DNA of 11,480 nt. Origin: Propionibacteriaceae bacterium. GTDB lineage: Bacteria; Actinomycetota; Actinomycetes; Propionibacteriales; Propionibacteriaceae. The stretch spans positions 1 to 11,480 of the forward strand of contig JAUNRO010000078.1 in the NCBI GenBank assembly GCA_030544185.1. The letters are read 5' to 3'. A program made the position numbers and the translations under genes. Every line of letters starts with the position of its first letter. The stretch's first letter is position 1. Below the pieces are notes generated by a model. The model made no database searches. It saw only the letters and a list, made by a program, of their open reading frames with translations, and was not told where the DNA came from. Shown one piece after another: positions 6,867 through 11,480 of the stretch.

Positions 6867-7634
6867 ATGACCGACCACACCACTACCTGGCCCAACGGAG
6901 TCCCGTGCTGGGCCGACCTCACCGTGAGTGACCTTGAGCGCAGCAAGACCTTCTATGCCGACGTTTTCGGCTGGGACTACACCGGCGGCGAGCCGGAGTT
7001 CGGTGGCTATACGAACGCCAACGTCGGCGGCCGGACCGTCGCCGCGCTCGCTCCGCCGATGCCGGGCTGGGACGACCAGTCCGCCTGGGTGATCTATCTC
7101 GCCGCCGACGACATCGCCGCGACCCACGAGGCCGTCAAGGCCGCGGGCGGGCAGCCGATCATGGAGCCGATGCAGGTCGGTCCGTTCGGCACGATGGGCC
7201 TGTGGCTCGACCCGACCGGCGCGCTGTTCGGTGCGTGGCAGAGCGATGAGCACAAGGGCTTCGCGGTCATCGACGAGCCCGGCTCGGTGGCCTGGTGCGA
7301 TCTCATGTCGGCCGACGCTGCCGCCTCCCAGGACTTCTTCGCCAAGGCGTTCGGGTTCAGCTATCAGCCGATGGGGGAGGGGTACGACCTGTTCACCGTC
7401 CCCGACCGGCCCGAGGAGCCCGCGGGCGGCATGGTCCAGGCCGCGGAGGGGATGACCCCGGGCTGGAACGTCTGCTTCCTGGTCGAGCAGATCGAGGCCG
7501 CGCTGGAGCGGATCGAGAAGGCTGGCGGCAAGGTGCACGGGGCGCCCGTGGACTTCGAGTTCGGCCGCTTCGCTCCCGCCGCGGGTCCCGACGGCGAGTT
7601 GTTCGTTGTCTATACGTCCAAGGCTGATGGCTGA
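6867..7634 (+). CDS. VOC family protein with two tandem glyoxalase-like domains
   Basis: 255 residues; ATG with a clear GAGGAG site at 6855-6860 (6-base spacing). Two repeats of the vicinal-oxygen-chelate fold are seen. Domain 1 (about 8-122) opens with CWADLTVSDLERSKTFYADVFGW and ends in LWLDPTGALFGAWQ. Domain 2 (about 133-250) opens with AWCDLMSADAAASQDFFAKAFGF and ends in DGELFVVYTS. This two-domain layout is that of actinomycete 'glyoxalase/bleomycin resistance' proteins such as mycobacterial CFP-30B. The His/Glu metal ligands expected at the strand starts are not obvious, so catalysis, if any, may differ from glyoxalase I. It is followed by, and overlaps, a tetR gene, suggesting an inducible function in handling a small molecule. 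Confidence 0.9.
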   Translation: MTDHTTTWPNGVPCWADLTVSDLERSKTFYADVFGWDYTGGEPEFGGYTNANVGGRTVAALAPPMPGWDDQSAWVIYLAADDIAATHEAVKAAGGQPIMEPMQVGPFGTMGLWLDPTGALFGAWQSDEHKGFAVIDEPGSVAWCDLMSADAAASQDFFAKAFGFSYQPMGEGYDLFTVPDRPEEPAGGMVQAAEGMTPGWNVCFLVEQIEAALERIEKAGGKVHGAPVDFEFGRFAPAAGPDGELFVVYTSKADG

Positions 7635-8268
7635 CCCTCACCGAGACACCTATCATCACGGCCAGCTCGGCCCGGCGCTCGTCGAGGCTGGGCTGGCCCT
7701 CGCCCGTTCTGGCGGCGCGGACGCCATCGTGCTCCGCGAGGTCACCCGCCAGGCCGGCGTGACACCCCGCGCCGCGTATCGGCACTTCTCCTCCCGCGAG
7801 GAGCTCGTCCTCGCCGTGGCCGAGGCCGCGCATGCCCGGCTGGCCGACGTGATCGGTCGGCATGCGGCGGAGATCGTGGCCGAGGATCCGGGGGAGTACG
7901 CCCGGGGGCTGCTGCGGTCGGTCGGGCGCGGTTATATCGAGTTCGCGCTGTCCGAGCCGGGTTGGTTCGAGGTGGCGTTCTTCGCCCTCGCCGATCTCGA
8001 GCGCGCCGAGGCACTGGCGGCCGCCGGCGAAGCCGGGCGTACGCCTTATCAGTTGCTCGGAGACGCTCTCGACGCGCTCGTCGAGGCAGGGGAACTGGCC
8101 GAGGACGAGCGGCTCGGCGCGGACTTGTTCTGCTGGTCGACGGTGCATGGGTACGCCGTGCTGGCGACCAAGGGACCCCTGCGTGGACTGCCCGACGAGC
8201 TAGTCGCGAACATGGCCGAATTCGTCGTCGAGCTGGCCCTGCGCGGGGTCGTCGCTTCTCGATTGTGA
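7627..8268 (+). CDS. TetR family transcriptional regulator
   Basis: 213 residues from the ATG at 7627, overlapping the VOC stop by 8 bases; the in-frame TTG at 7606 is a less likely start. The N-terminus has the TetR entry YHHGQLGPALVEAGLALAR. The helix-turn-helix is at about 36-54 (LREVTRQAGVTPRAAYRHF), then SSREELVLAVAE. The C-terminal ligand-binding half is helical (GYIEFALSEPGWFEVAFF...), like the WHG/TetR_C_33-type domains. It should repress its own operon through the repeats at 6793-6828. The ligand is unknown. Its last codons overlap the tRNA promoter: the stop TGA is inside the -35. Confidence 0.93.
   Translation: MADPHRDTYHHGQLGPALVEAGLALARSGGADAIVLREVTRQAGVTPRAAYRHFSSREELVLAVAEAAHARLADVIGRHAAEIVAEDPGEYARGLLRSVGRGYIEFALSEPGWFEVAFFALADLERAEALAAAGEAGRTPYQLLGDALDALVEAGELAEDERLGADLFCWSTVHGYAVLATKGPLRGLPDELVANMAEFVVELALRGVVASRL
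8036..8045. repeat. GGCGTACGCC palindrome, copy 3
   Basis: Inside tetR, again encoding GRTP with CGT ACG, where the other core genes more often use CGC and ACC. Confidence 0.6.
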
Positions 8269-8292
8269 GCACCGCGTGAGGATCGCTATAGT
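8263..8292 (+). promoter_or_regulatory. Promoter of tRNA-Thr
   Basis: TTGTGA (8263-8268) and TATAGT (8287-8292) are separated by 18 bases, a good sigma70-type pair. The predicted start is about 8299, some 20 bases before the mature tRNA. The -35 coincides with the end of tetR. Confidence 0.7.
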
Positions 8293-8318
8293 GTTCCATT
8301 GGCTGGTTCGCCGGCCAC

Positions 8319-8394
8319 GCCGCCTTAGCTCAGTCGGCAGAGCAACTCACTCGTAATGAGTAGGTCGGGGGTTCGACTCCCCCAGGCGGCTCCA
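8319..8394 (+). tRNA. tRNA-Thr(CGT)
   Basis: Full cloverleaf of 76 bases. The acceptor stem is GCCGCCT (8319-8325) with AGGCGGC (8384-8390), discriminator T 8391 and encoded CCA 8392-8394. The anticodon stem ACTCA/TGAGT (8345-8349/8357-8361) holds the loop CTCGTAA with anticodon CGT at 8352-8354, which reads ACG (Thr). The T arm is GGGGG-TTCGACT-CCCCC. The gene marks the end of the conserved chromosomal block, and tRNA genes are frequent integration sites for mobile DNA. Confidence 0.97.
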
Positions 8395-8403
8395 TTTGTT
8401 GAA

Positions 8404-8452
8404 GCTGGCCAGGCCCGTTGTTGGTCAGCCAGGCGTTTCAGCCTTGCTGGCT
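8404..8452 (+). terminator. Alternative hairpins after tRNA-Thr
   Basis: GCTGGCCA (8404-8411) pairs with TGGTCAGC (8422-8429) with one G-T wobble and a 10-base loop. Overlapping it, AGCCA (8427-8431) pairs with TGGCT (8448-8452), extended by GGC/GCC. A pyrimidine-rich stretch (TTCCTTTCT, 8461-8469) follows. Either stem could end the tRNA transcript. The remaining bases to 8578 hold no recognisable gene. Confidence 0.4.
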
Positions 8453-8515
8453 TGGCGCCGTTCCTTTCTAGAGCGCTGTGGCGTCCTGGTGGCTGGAAGC
8501 AGTCCCCAGCGGCCC

Positions 8516-8550
8516 TATGCAGGTGATCCGCTGGGCGTATCAGCTGCATA
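8516..8550. repeat. 7-bp inverted repeat TATGCAG / CTGCATA
   Basis: TATGCAG (8516-8522) and CTGCATA (8544-8550) are exact inverted copies 21 bases apart, in the non-coding strip between the tRNA and the minus-strand hydrolase. CGTAT (8536-8540) and ATACG (8548-8552) form a second, overlapping small inverted repeat. A protein-binding site or chance are both possible. Confidence 0.25.
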
Positions 8551-8562
8551 CGTCCCCCCGGA

Positions 8563-8579
8563 ACCACCCTGGAGGTGGT
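8563..8579 (-). terminator. Small hairpin at the end of the minus-strand hydrolase
   Basis: ACCACC (8563-8568) and GGTGGT (8574-8579) form a 6-bp stem with a 5-base loop, reaching into the hydrolase stop codon. On the minus strand it is followed by a G-rich run, not T, so termination is uncertain. Confidence 0.25.
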
Positions 8580-9361
8580 CAGCCCGCGCCCTCGCGGGCG
8601 GCCCGGCGTACCGCGTCGGCGATGACGTCCGGCACGGCGAACTGCAGCCCGTGCGGACCTTCGACCTCCTCGACATGGGCATCACCGAACGCTTCCGCCA
8701 GCTTCCGGACGCCGGCCGCGGTGGACACCCAGTCGTGCGCGCCGCGCACGAGAAGTGCGGGCGCCCGCACCTGCCGGAGGATGTCCGGATCAGAGGCTGC
8801 CATGGCTCTCCGGGGCACGCGCCACATGCGGTGGGGGCGGGAGCGCAGGAAGTACGCAATGGCGTACGCCATGAACTTCGGACGCTCGTGCAGCCAACCG
8901 CGCAGCAGCCGTAGCGCTGTCTGCGCGTCGCCGCCCGCATCAGGATCGGGAGCCGGCGCGATGAGGACCATGGACGCGACGCGATCGGGCTGGCAGGCCG
9001 CCAGATGCGTCACCACCTGAGCGCCCAGGGAATGGCCGACGAGCACCAGCCGGTCGACTCCGCGCGCATCAATCCACTTCCACAGGAGCCGGATGAGGTC
9101 CTCGGGCACGCCGAGCCGACCGCGAGAACCGCTCCGACCCGAGCCTGGAAGGTCGATCGCAAGTGCGCGCGGACCATCGTTGAGCGCCGCCAGCAGAGGC
9201 TCGAACGACCGCGCCGACATCCCCAGCCCGTGGATGAGGACGACCGGAAGATCCGTCGCACTCTGCGAACCAGCCGGGATTTCGAGCCACGCGAGGGTCA
9301 GGCCGTCGAGCCTTGTTCGGCAGCGCAGCGGTGGAGTTGACGGGCTCACGCCGCCATCCAA
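8579..9361 (-). CDS. Alpha/beta hydrolase fold protein
   Basis: 260 residues from a TTG at 9361 that directly follows an in-frame stop; GGAG lies 7 bases before it. GTG at 9347-9349 (residue 5) is the alternative start. Canonical alpha/beta hydrolase layout: LIHGLG oxyanion motif (42-47), DLPGSGRS (70-77), nucleophile elbow GHSLG with Ser111, acid Asp210 in RGAHDW, and His237 in EGPHGLQ. There is no signal peptide, so it is cytosolic. A helical cap lies at about 140-195. The triad is complete, so the gene looks functional. Substrate class (ester, lactone, epoxide-type or C-C bond) cannot be assigned. It is convergent with the tRNA and divergent from the genes to the right. Its GC level resembles the core genes. 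Confidence 0.9.
   Translation of the reverse strand: MDGGVSPSTPPLRCRTRLDGLTLAWLEIPAGSQSATDLPVVLIHGLGMSARSFEPLLAALNDGPRALAIDLPGSGRSGSRGRLGVPEDLIRLLWKWIDARGVDRLVLVGHSLGAQVVTHLAACQPDRVASMVLIAPAPDPDAGGDAQTALRLLRGWLHERPKFMAYAIAYFLRSRPHRMWRVPRRAMAASDPDILRQVRAPALLVRGAHDWVSTAAGVRKLAEAFGDAHVEEVEGPHGLQFAVPDVIADAVRRAAREGAG
8861..8870. repeat. GGCGTACGCC palindrome, copy 4
   Basis: Inside the minus-strand hydrolase; here the palindrome extends to 14 bases, ATGGCGTACGCCAT (8859-8872). Confidence 0.6.
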
Positions 9362-9403
9362 TCACCAACTCCGCATCGGCGCGGAACATGGATCAAGCGA
9401 ACG

Positions 9404-9589
9404 TTGGGTCGATCGCGTCGGCGAGGCGGGTCACCCCACGTCTCGCTGACCGCCAAGGGGGACCGCGTTCTGGCCGGCAACCGGGAACAGGCGAGAGCCT
9501 TCCTCGCGCAGCTCAGGTCAGGGACGGATGACCAAGATAGCTCGCGAGGGTTGCGCCGCAAGACCAAGCCTTCAACAAGGCCCATGTGA
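9404..9589 (+). pseudogene. Possible remnant of a MarR-type regulator C-terminus
   Basis: The 61-codon frame from TTG 9404 contains HVSLTAKGDRVLAGNREQAR and continues AFLAQLRSG. This resembles the wing-to-helix end of MarR proteins ('v.LT..G..ll...r......l...l'). In the neighbouring frame, bases 9405-9431 read WVDRVGEAG, which would fit the strand just before, so a frameshift near 9426-9432 could join the two. The helix-turn-helix part upstream is not seen; that DNA belongs to the divergent hydrolase. No ribosome site is present. I read it as a truncated, broken leftover; chance similarity cannot be ruled out. Confidence 0.3.
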
Positions 9590-9702
9590 TGGCGTTCGGT
9601 CTGGTGCCCTACTGGATCGCGTACTTGAAGGCCGACATTCCAACCAAGTTCGCCCAATTTCGGCCCAGTCGAGAAACCACGGCTCCACGCGTCCCAAATT
9701 GA
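9541..9702 (+). pseudogene. Coding-like fragment, unrecognised
   Basis: An open stretch from after TAG 9538-9540 to TGA 9700-9702, with ATG at 9589. The product from that ATG is 37 residues and starts MAFGLVPYWIAYLKADIPTK. Codon ends in the first 20-odd codons are mostly G or C and the residue mix is protein-like rather than the Arg/Ser/Pro mix of shadow frames. There is no ribosome site and no family I recognise. It may be the tail of a decayed gene, in keeping with the debris next to it. The rest of 9362-9734 holds only the MarR-like scrap and the promoter below. Confidence 0.25.
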
Positions 9703-9727
9703 ATAGAACTGCAACCACCCCCAGAAT
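9699..9727 (+). promoter_or_regulatory. Promoter candidate for the OGG-fold/RHH gene
   Basis: TTGAAT (9699-9704) and CAGAAT (9722-9727) are 17 bases apart; each matches 4 of 6 consensus bases. The -10 ends 7 bases before ATG 9735 and no Shine-Dalgarno sequence is visible, so a leaderless message is likely. Confidence 0.4.
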
Positions 9728-9734
9728 ATGAACC

Positions 9735-10571
9735 ATGAAACTAAGCCCCGACCAACTCGCCAATGCGATTCGGGATCGCGATGATCTGCCGTTGACCAGC
9801 GCCCAAGTCTTTGACCAAGCGGAGTACTTCTATCCCGGCACATGGAAGGCGAAGTGGCCAACCGGTGTTCCCATGCCAGCAGTACTGACCGCGGTCGAGG
9901 ACGGCTCGCGGAACCGCCAAGACGTCACTCGTCGCCACGTTTTCGACGCTTCAGAAAACGTCAACTCGGAAGCGGACGCCCTCAACCTGTATGTCATCAT
10001 GTGCGGCTGGGGCGCTGGGCCACAAGGGCAAACAGGGTATCGCTGCCGCCTCCCCTTGGATCAGCCGGATGTAGGCGCCAAATTGCTCCGCACTCACCAA
10101 GCGATCCGCGGCGGAGCAGATCCCGTCGAGGTGTATCGCAGCTTGGCCACGGGTGAGAATCGGATCAAGTACTTCGGCCCCGCGTTCTTCACCAAGTGGC
10201 TCTACTTCTCCGGGTACGACACTCCGACAACCCAGCGGAAGCCGCTCATTCTGGATTCACGCGTCGCAGCTTCCCTCGGGTGGGCGTCTTGGGGATGGTC
10301 CCCCGAACTTTACGGGCAGTACCTCGAACTTGCCGCCGAGATTGCCGCCAAACTCGACGAAGCCGAAACCCACGTCGTTGAGCACGCTCTGTACGCCCTC
10401 AATGGAGACCTCATCCCGGCTAGAACCGAGTCCGATCTCAAGACGATCGTCGTCAGCGATATCCCAGAAGAGGTTTATGAATTGCTCACTACTCAGGCAG
10501 AGTCGAAAGCATTACGAGTCGAGGAATATACGCTTGAACTGCTTCAGCAGGCCGCCGAAGGACAACCGTGA
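9735..10571 (+). CDS. OGG-fold (8-oxoguanine glycosylase-like) protein fused to a ribbon-helix-helix domain
   Basis: 278 residues. The central part has helix-hairpin-helix glycosylase features as in the bacterial 'OGG fold' family. K145-YFGPAFFTKWLYFSG (to 160) is the hairpin, then PLILDSRVA (170-178), with Asp174 at the place of the catalytic Asp of OGG1. WGWSPELYGQYLEL, an acidic helix and VEHALYALNG are typical family ends. The OGG1 Lys position (right after G-x-G-T) is Ala150 here; Lys154 lies four residues on, so lyase activity is uncertain. Residues 237-278 (TIVVSDIPEEVYELLTTQAE, then RVEEYTLELLQQAA) look like a FitA/Arc-type RHH DNA-binding domain: one strand and two helices. So a base-excision fold carries its own dimerising DNA-binding tail. 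GC is lower and Tyr codons are TAC 7/TAT 6, unlike the core genes. Probably leaderless. Followed after 150 bases by a membrane protein and a STAND NTPase. Confidence 0.7.
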   Translation: MKLSPDQLANAIRDRDDLPLTSAQVFDQAEYFYPGTWKAKWPTGVPMPAVLTAVEDGSRNRQDVTRRHVFDASENVNSEADALNLYVIMCGWGAGPQGQTGYRCRLPLDQPDVGAKLLRTHQAIRGGADPVEVYRSLATGENRIKYFGPAFFTKWLYFSGYDTPTTQRKPLILDSRVAASLGWASWGWSPELYGQYLELAAEIAAKLDEAETHVVEHALYALNGDLIPARTESDLKTIVVSDIPEEVYELLTTQAESKALRVEEYTLELLQQAAEGQP

Positions 10572-10616
10572 GGCGCGAGCCGTTAAGCTCACCCTCACGA
10601 CAGCTGGGTCATCTGA

Positions 10617-10634
10617 TCGGCGCATAGACGCCGA
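10617..10634 (+). terminator. Weak hairpin between the OGG-fold gene and the membrane gene
   Basis: TCGGCG (10617-10622) and CGCCGA (10629-10634) pair with a 6-base loop, 46 bases after the stop codon. No T-run follows (GAGAAAAGG). It could weaken read-through. The rest of the 150-base gap (10572-10721) shows no gene. Confidence 0.3.
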
Positions 10635-10709
10635 GAGAAAAGGTCGCTGGAGCGCATTCCCCTCTCTGCCTTGCTGATTAACGCACCCCGTTCCCATGCC
10701 CCTTGGCGG

Positions 10710-10715
10710 TAGGTT
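10710..10715 (+). promoter_or_regulatory. -10-like TAGGTT just before the membrane gene
   Basis: TAGGTT matches TAnnnT and ends 6 bases before ATG 10722, the same spacing seen at the PSP1 gene, so a leaderless start is possible. No -35 is evident. GTAGG at 10709-10713 might instead serve as a weak ribosome site. Confidence 0.35.
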
Positions 10716-10721
10716 GTCGGT

Positions 10722-11090
10722 ATGGCGAAACCCCCGCGGTGGATCAAGCTCCCGCTTGGCTTGGCAGTTGCGGCCGCAACGGTGGCGACTGCGTTCGCCG
10801 TCAACCAGATGCGGTTGGACCGCGCCTCGTGGCCCTGGTGGATCGCAGCTGTCGCCGCGGCATTCGTCGGGGTGTGGCTGGGCCGGATCGGCCGCGGGGA
10901 GCATGGAAGCAATGAGGCAGAGGCTATGGAGGGTGGGAGCGCTGACGCCGGTAATCGTGGTGCCTTGGACCAGCGCTACCCGACACAGAATCGAGCGGTG
11001 GCGAAGGGCCGGGGTTCGATTGCACGCGCTGGAGACACCTTCGGTGATGACGGTCGTGAGGCTCCCGACAGCCAGAGTCCGACGTCGTGA
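10722..11090 (+). CDS. Small two-helix membrane protein, unknown function
   Basis: 122 residues, not a family I recognise. A short basic start (MAKPPRWIK) leads to helix 1 at about 10-27 (LPLGLAVAAATVATAFAV), a 9-residue turn and helix 2 at about 37-54 (WPWWIAAVAAAFVGVWLG). The basic residues on both sides of the hairpin suggest that both termini are in the cytosol. Residues 55-122 are polar, rich in Gly, Ala, Asp and Glu, and probably disordered. The stop TGA overlaps the GTG of the NTPase gene (GTGA), which implies coupled translation and a shared task. Small membrane hairpins next to STAND NTPases can be effectors or anchors; that role is inferred. The overlapping frame starting at 10696 has the Arg/Trp/Ser-rich look of a shadow and was not chosen. 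Confidence 0.65.
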   Translation: MAKPPRWIKLPLGLAVAAATVATAFAVNQMRLDRASWPWWIAAVAAAFVGVWLGRIGRGEHGSNEAEAMEGGSADAGNRGALDQRYPTQNRAVAKGRGSIARAGDTFGDDGREAPDSQSPTS

Positions 11091-11480
11091 TCCGTCGCCA
11101 ACCGGGACCCCGCAATATTGCTGAGGCGACCGAGGGCGGGATCGCGCTGGCCGGGGACAATCCCACGTTGGTGCTTGGCGACCGAGTCGACGTAGACGTC
11201 GAGGTTCGGGCGTTCTGGGAGCGCATCAGAGAGCGATACCGAGTCGGGGTCCTTGAGGACCGTGAGGCCGAACTGGCCGCACTGCGTTCGTTTCTCGACC
11301 AGGAAGGTCACGGCTGGTGGGGCTGGCAGGGTCCGCCGTGGTCGGGGAAAACCCGGTTGATGGCCGAGGTTGCCTGTTCTCCTCCCGGCGACTGGGAGGT
11401 CGCAGCGTTCTTTGTACGCCGAGGCCAAGCCGACAACAATCAGTCCGGGATGCTCCGCGCGATCATCCCTCAGTTGGCCG
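11087..11480 (+). CDS. STAND/NACHT-like P-loop NTPase (N-terminal part, runs off the window)
   Basis: Starts at GTG 11087, the first start after an in-frame stop at 11057-11059, and overlaps the membrane gene by 4 bases. The 131 visible residues show a short N-terminus, then VLEDREAELAALRSFL (55-70), the usual lead-in helix of STAND NTPases. The strand GWWGWQ runs into Walker A GPPWSGKT at 82-89, and EVAAFFVRRG follows as the next strand. This 'WW.Q.PPW.GKT' form with a following FFVRR-like strand is one I associate with large actinomycete STAND proteins. The rest, including Walker B, sensor repeats and any effector domain, is beyond the window, so the function stays open. Candidates are anti-phage signalling or a regulatory ATPase. 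It probably forms a unit with the membrane gene. Confidence 0.75.
   Translation, partial: MIRRQPGPRNIAEATEGGIALAGDNPTLVLGDRVDVDVEVRAFWERIRERYRVGVLEDREAELAALRSFLDQEGHGWWGWQGPPWSGKTRLMAEVACSPPGDWEVAAFFVRRGQADNNQSGMLRAIIPQLA

Noticed and set aside
5210..6946. 578-codon minus-strand frame opposite the lipoprotein hydrolase
   Set aside because: Shadow frame typical of GC-rich DNA; the plus strand carries a signal peptide and complete catalytic triad.
8325..8567. Minus-strand frame of 80 codons ending in GSRTPDLLITSELLCRLS
   Set aside because: It is the antisense translation of the tRNA-Thr gene, a well-known false protein.
9346..9861. 171-codon minus-strand frame across the hydrolase/OGG gap, and a 63-codon minus-strand frame (9572-9763) with a hydrophobic stretch
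   Set aside because: They overlap the start of the hydrolase or of the OGG-fold gene, lack ribosome sites, and show no family motif; the hydrophobic run looks accidental.
11011..11022. GGGGTTCGATTG as a possible tRNA T-arm or att copy of the tRNA-Thr 3' end
   Set aside because: Only the generic GGTTCGA core matches; no stem complement and no acceptor or CCA end.
10696..11124. 142-codon plus-strand frame overlapping the membrane gene
   Set aside because: Arg/Trp/Ser-rich shadow composition; the 10722 frame has two clean membrane helices and couples to the NTPase start.
1..11480. CRISPR array, insertion sequence or integrase
   Set aside because: No regularly spaced repeats, terminal inverted repeats with a transposase, or recombinase frame was seen on either strand.

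Overview
This is a high-GC chromosomal segment from an actinomycete (Actinomycetota). The evidence is the overall GC-rich coding, the Lys/Ala/Pro-rich topoisomerase I tail at the left edge, the succession topA - tmk - holB - PSP1 protein - TAP-like secreted hydrolase - tRNA-Thr, and several TAnnnT-type promoters placed right at start codons (leaderless transcripts). A narrower placement (for example Propionibacteriales) would be a guess.

Left part (1-8394), core chromosome. The end of topA is followed by a tightly packed run: a very diverged CYTH-CHAD protein, thymidylate kinase (tmk) and DNA polymerase III delta' (holB), with 4-base overlaps at the last two junctions. A 203-base spacer leads to a DoxX-type membrane protein with a long acidic N-terminal tail, ended by a perfect 13-bp hairpin. 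A leaderless-type promoter then starts a PSP1 (RicT/YaaT-like) protein, overlapping by one base a secreted lipoprotein alpha/beta hydrolase of the tripeptidyl-aminopeptidase/Hip1 type. Next is a VOC-tetR operon whose promoter carries three copies of one half-site, very likely the TetR operator. A sigma70-type promoter whose -35 contains the tetR stop codon drives tRNA-Thr(CGT) with an encoded CCA.

Right part (8395-11480), accessory. After the tRNA come a minus-strand alpha/beta hydrolase, about 370 bases of gene debris (a MarR-like C-terminal remnant and a second coding-like fragment), and then three co-directed genes of visibly lower GC and different Tyr codon use. These are an OGG-fold (8-oxoguanine glycosylase-like) protein fused to a FitA/Arc-like ribbon-helix-helix domain, a small two-helix membrane protein, and a STAND/NACHT-like P-loop NTPase that overlaps the membrane gene by 4 bases and runs off the right edge. 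This trio is the best candidate for an undescribed system: base-lesion or modified-base recognition, a membrane component and a regulatory NTPase, as in anti-phage modules. That reading is inference.

One further pattern: all four CGTACG hexamers in the window lie inside the same 10-bp palindrome, GGCGTACGCC. This suggests a selected, iterated chromosomal motif.
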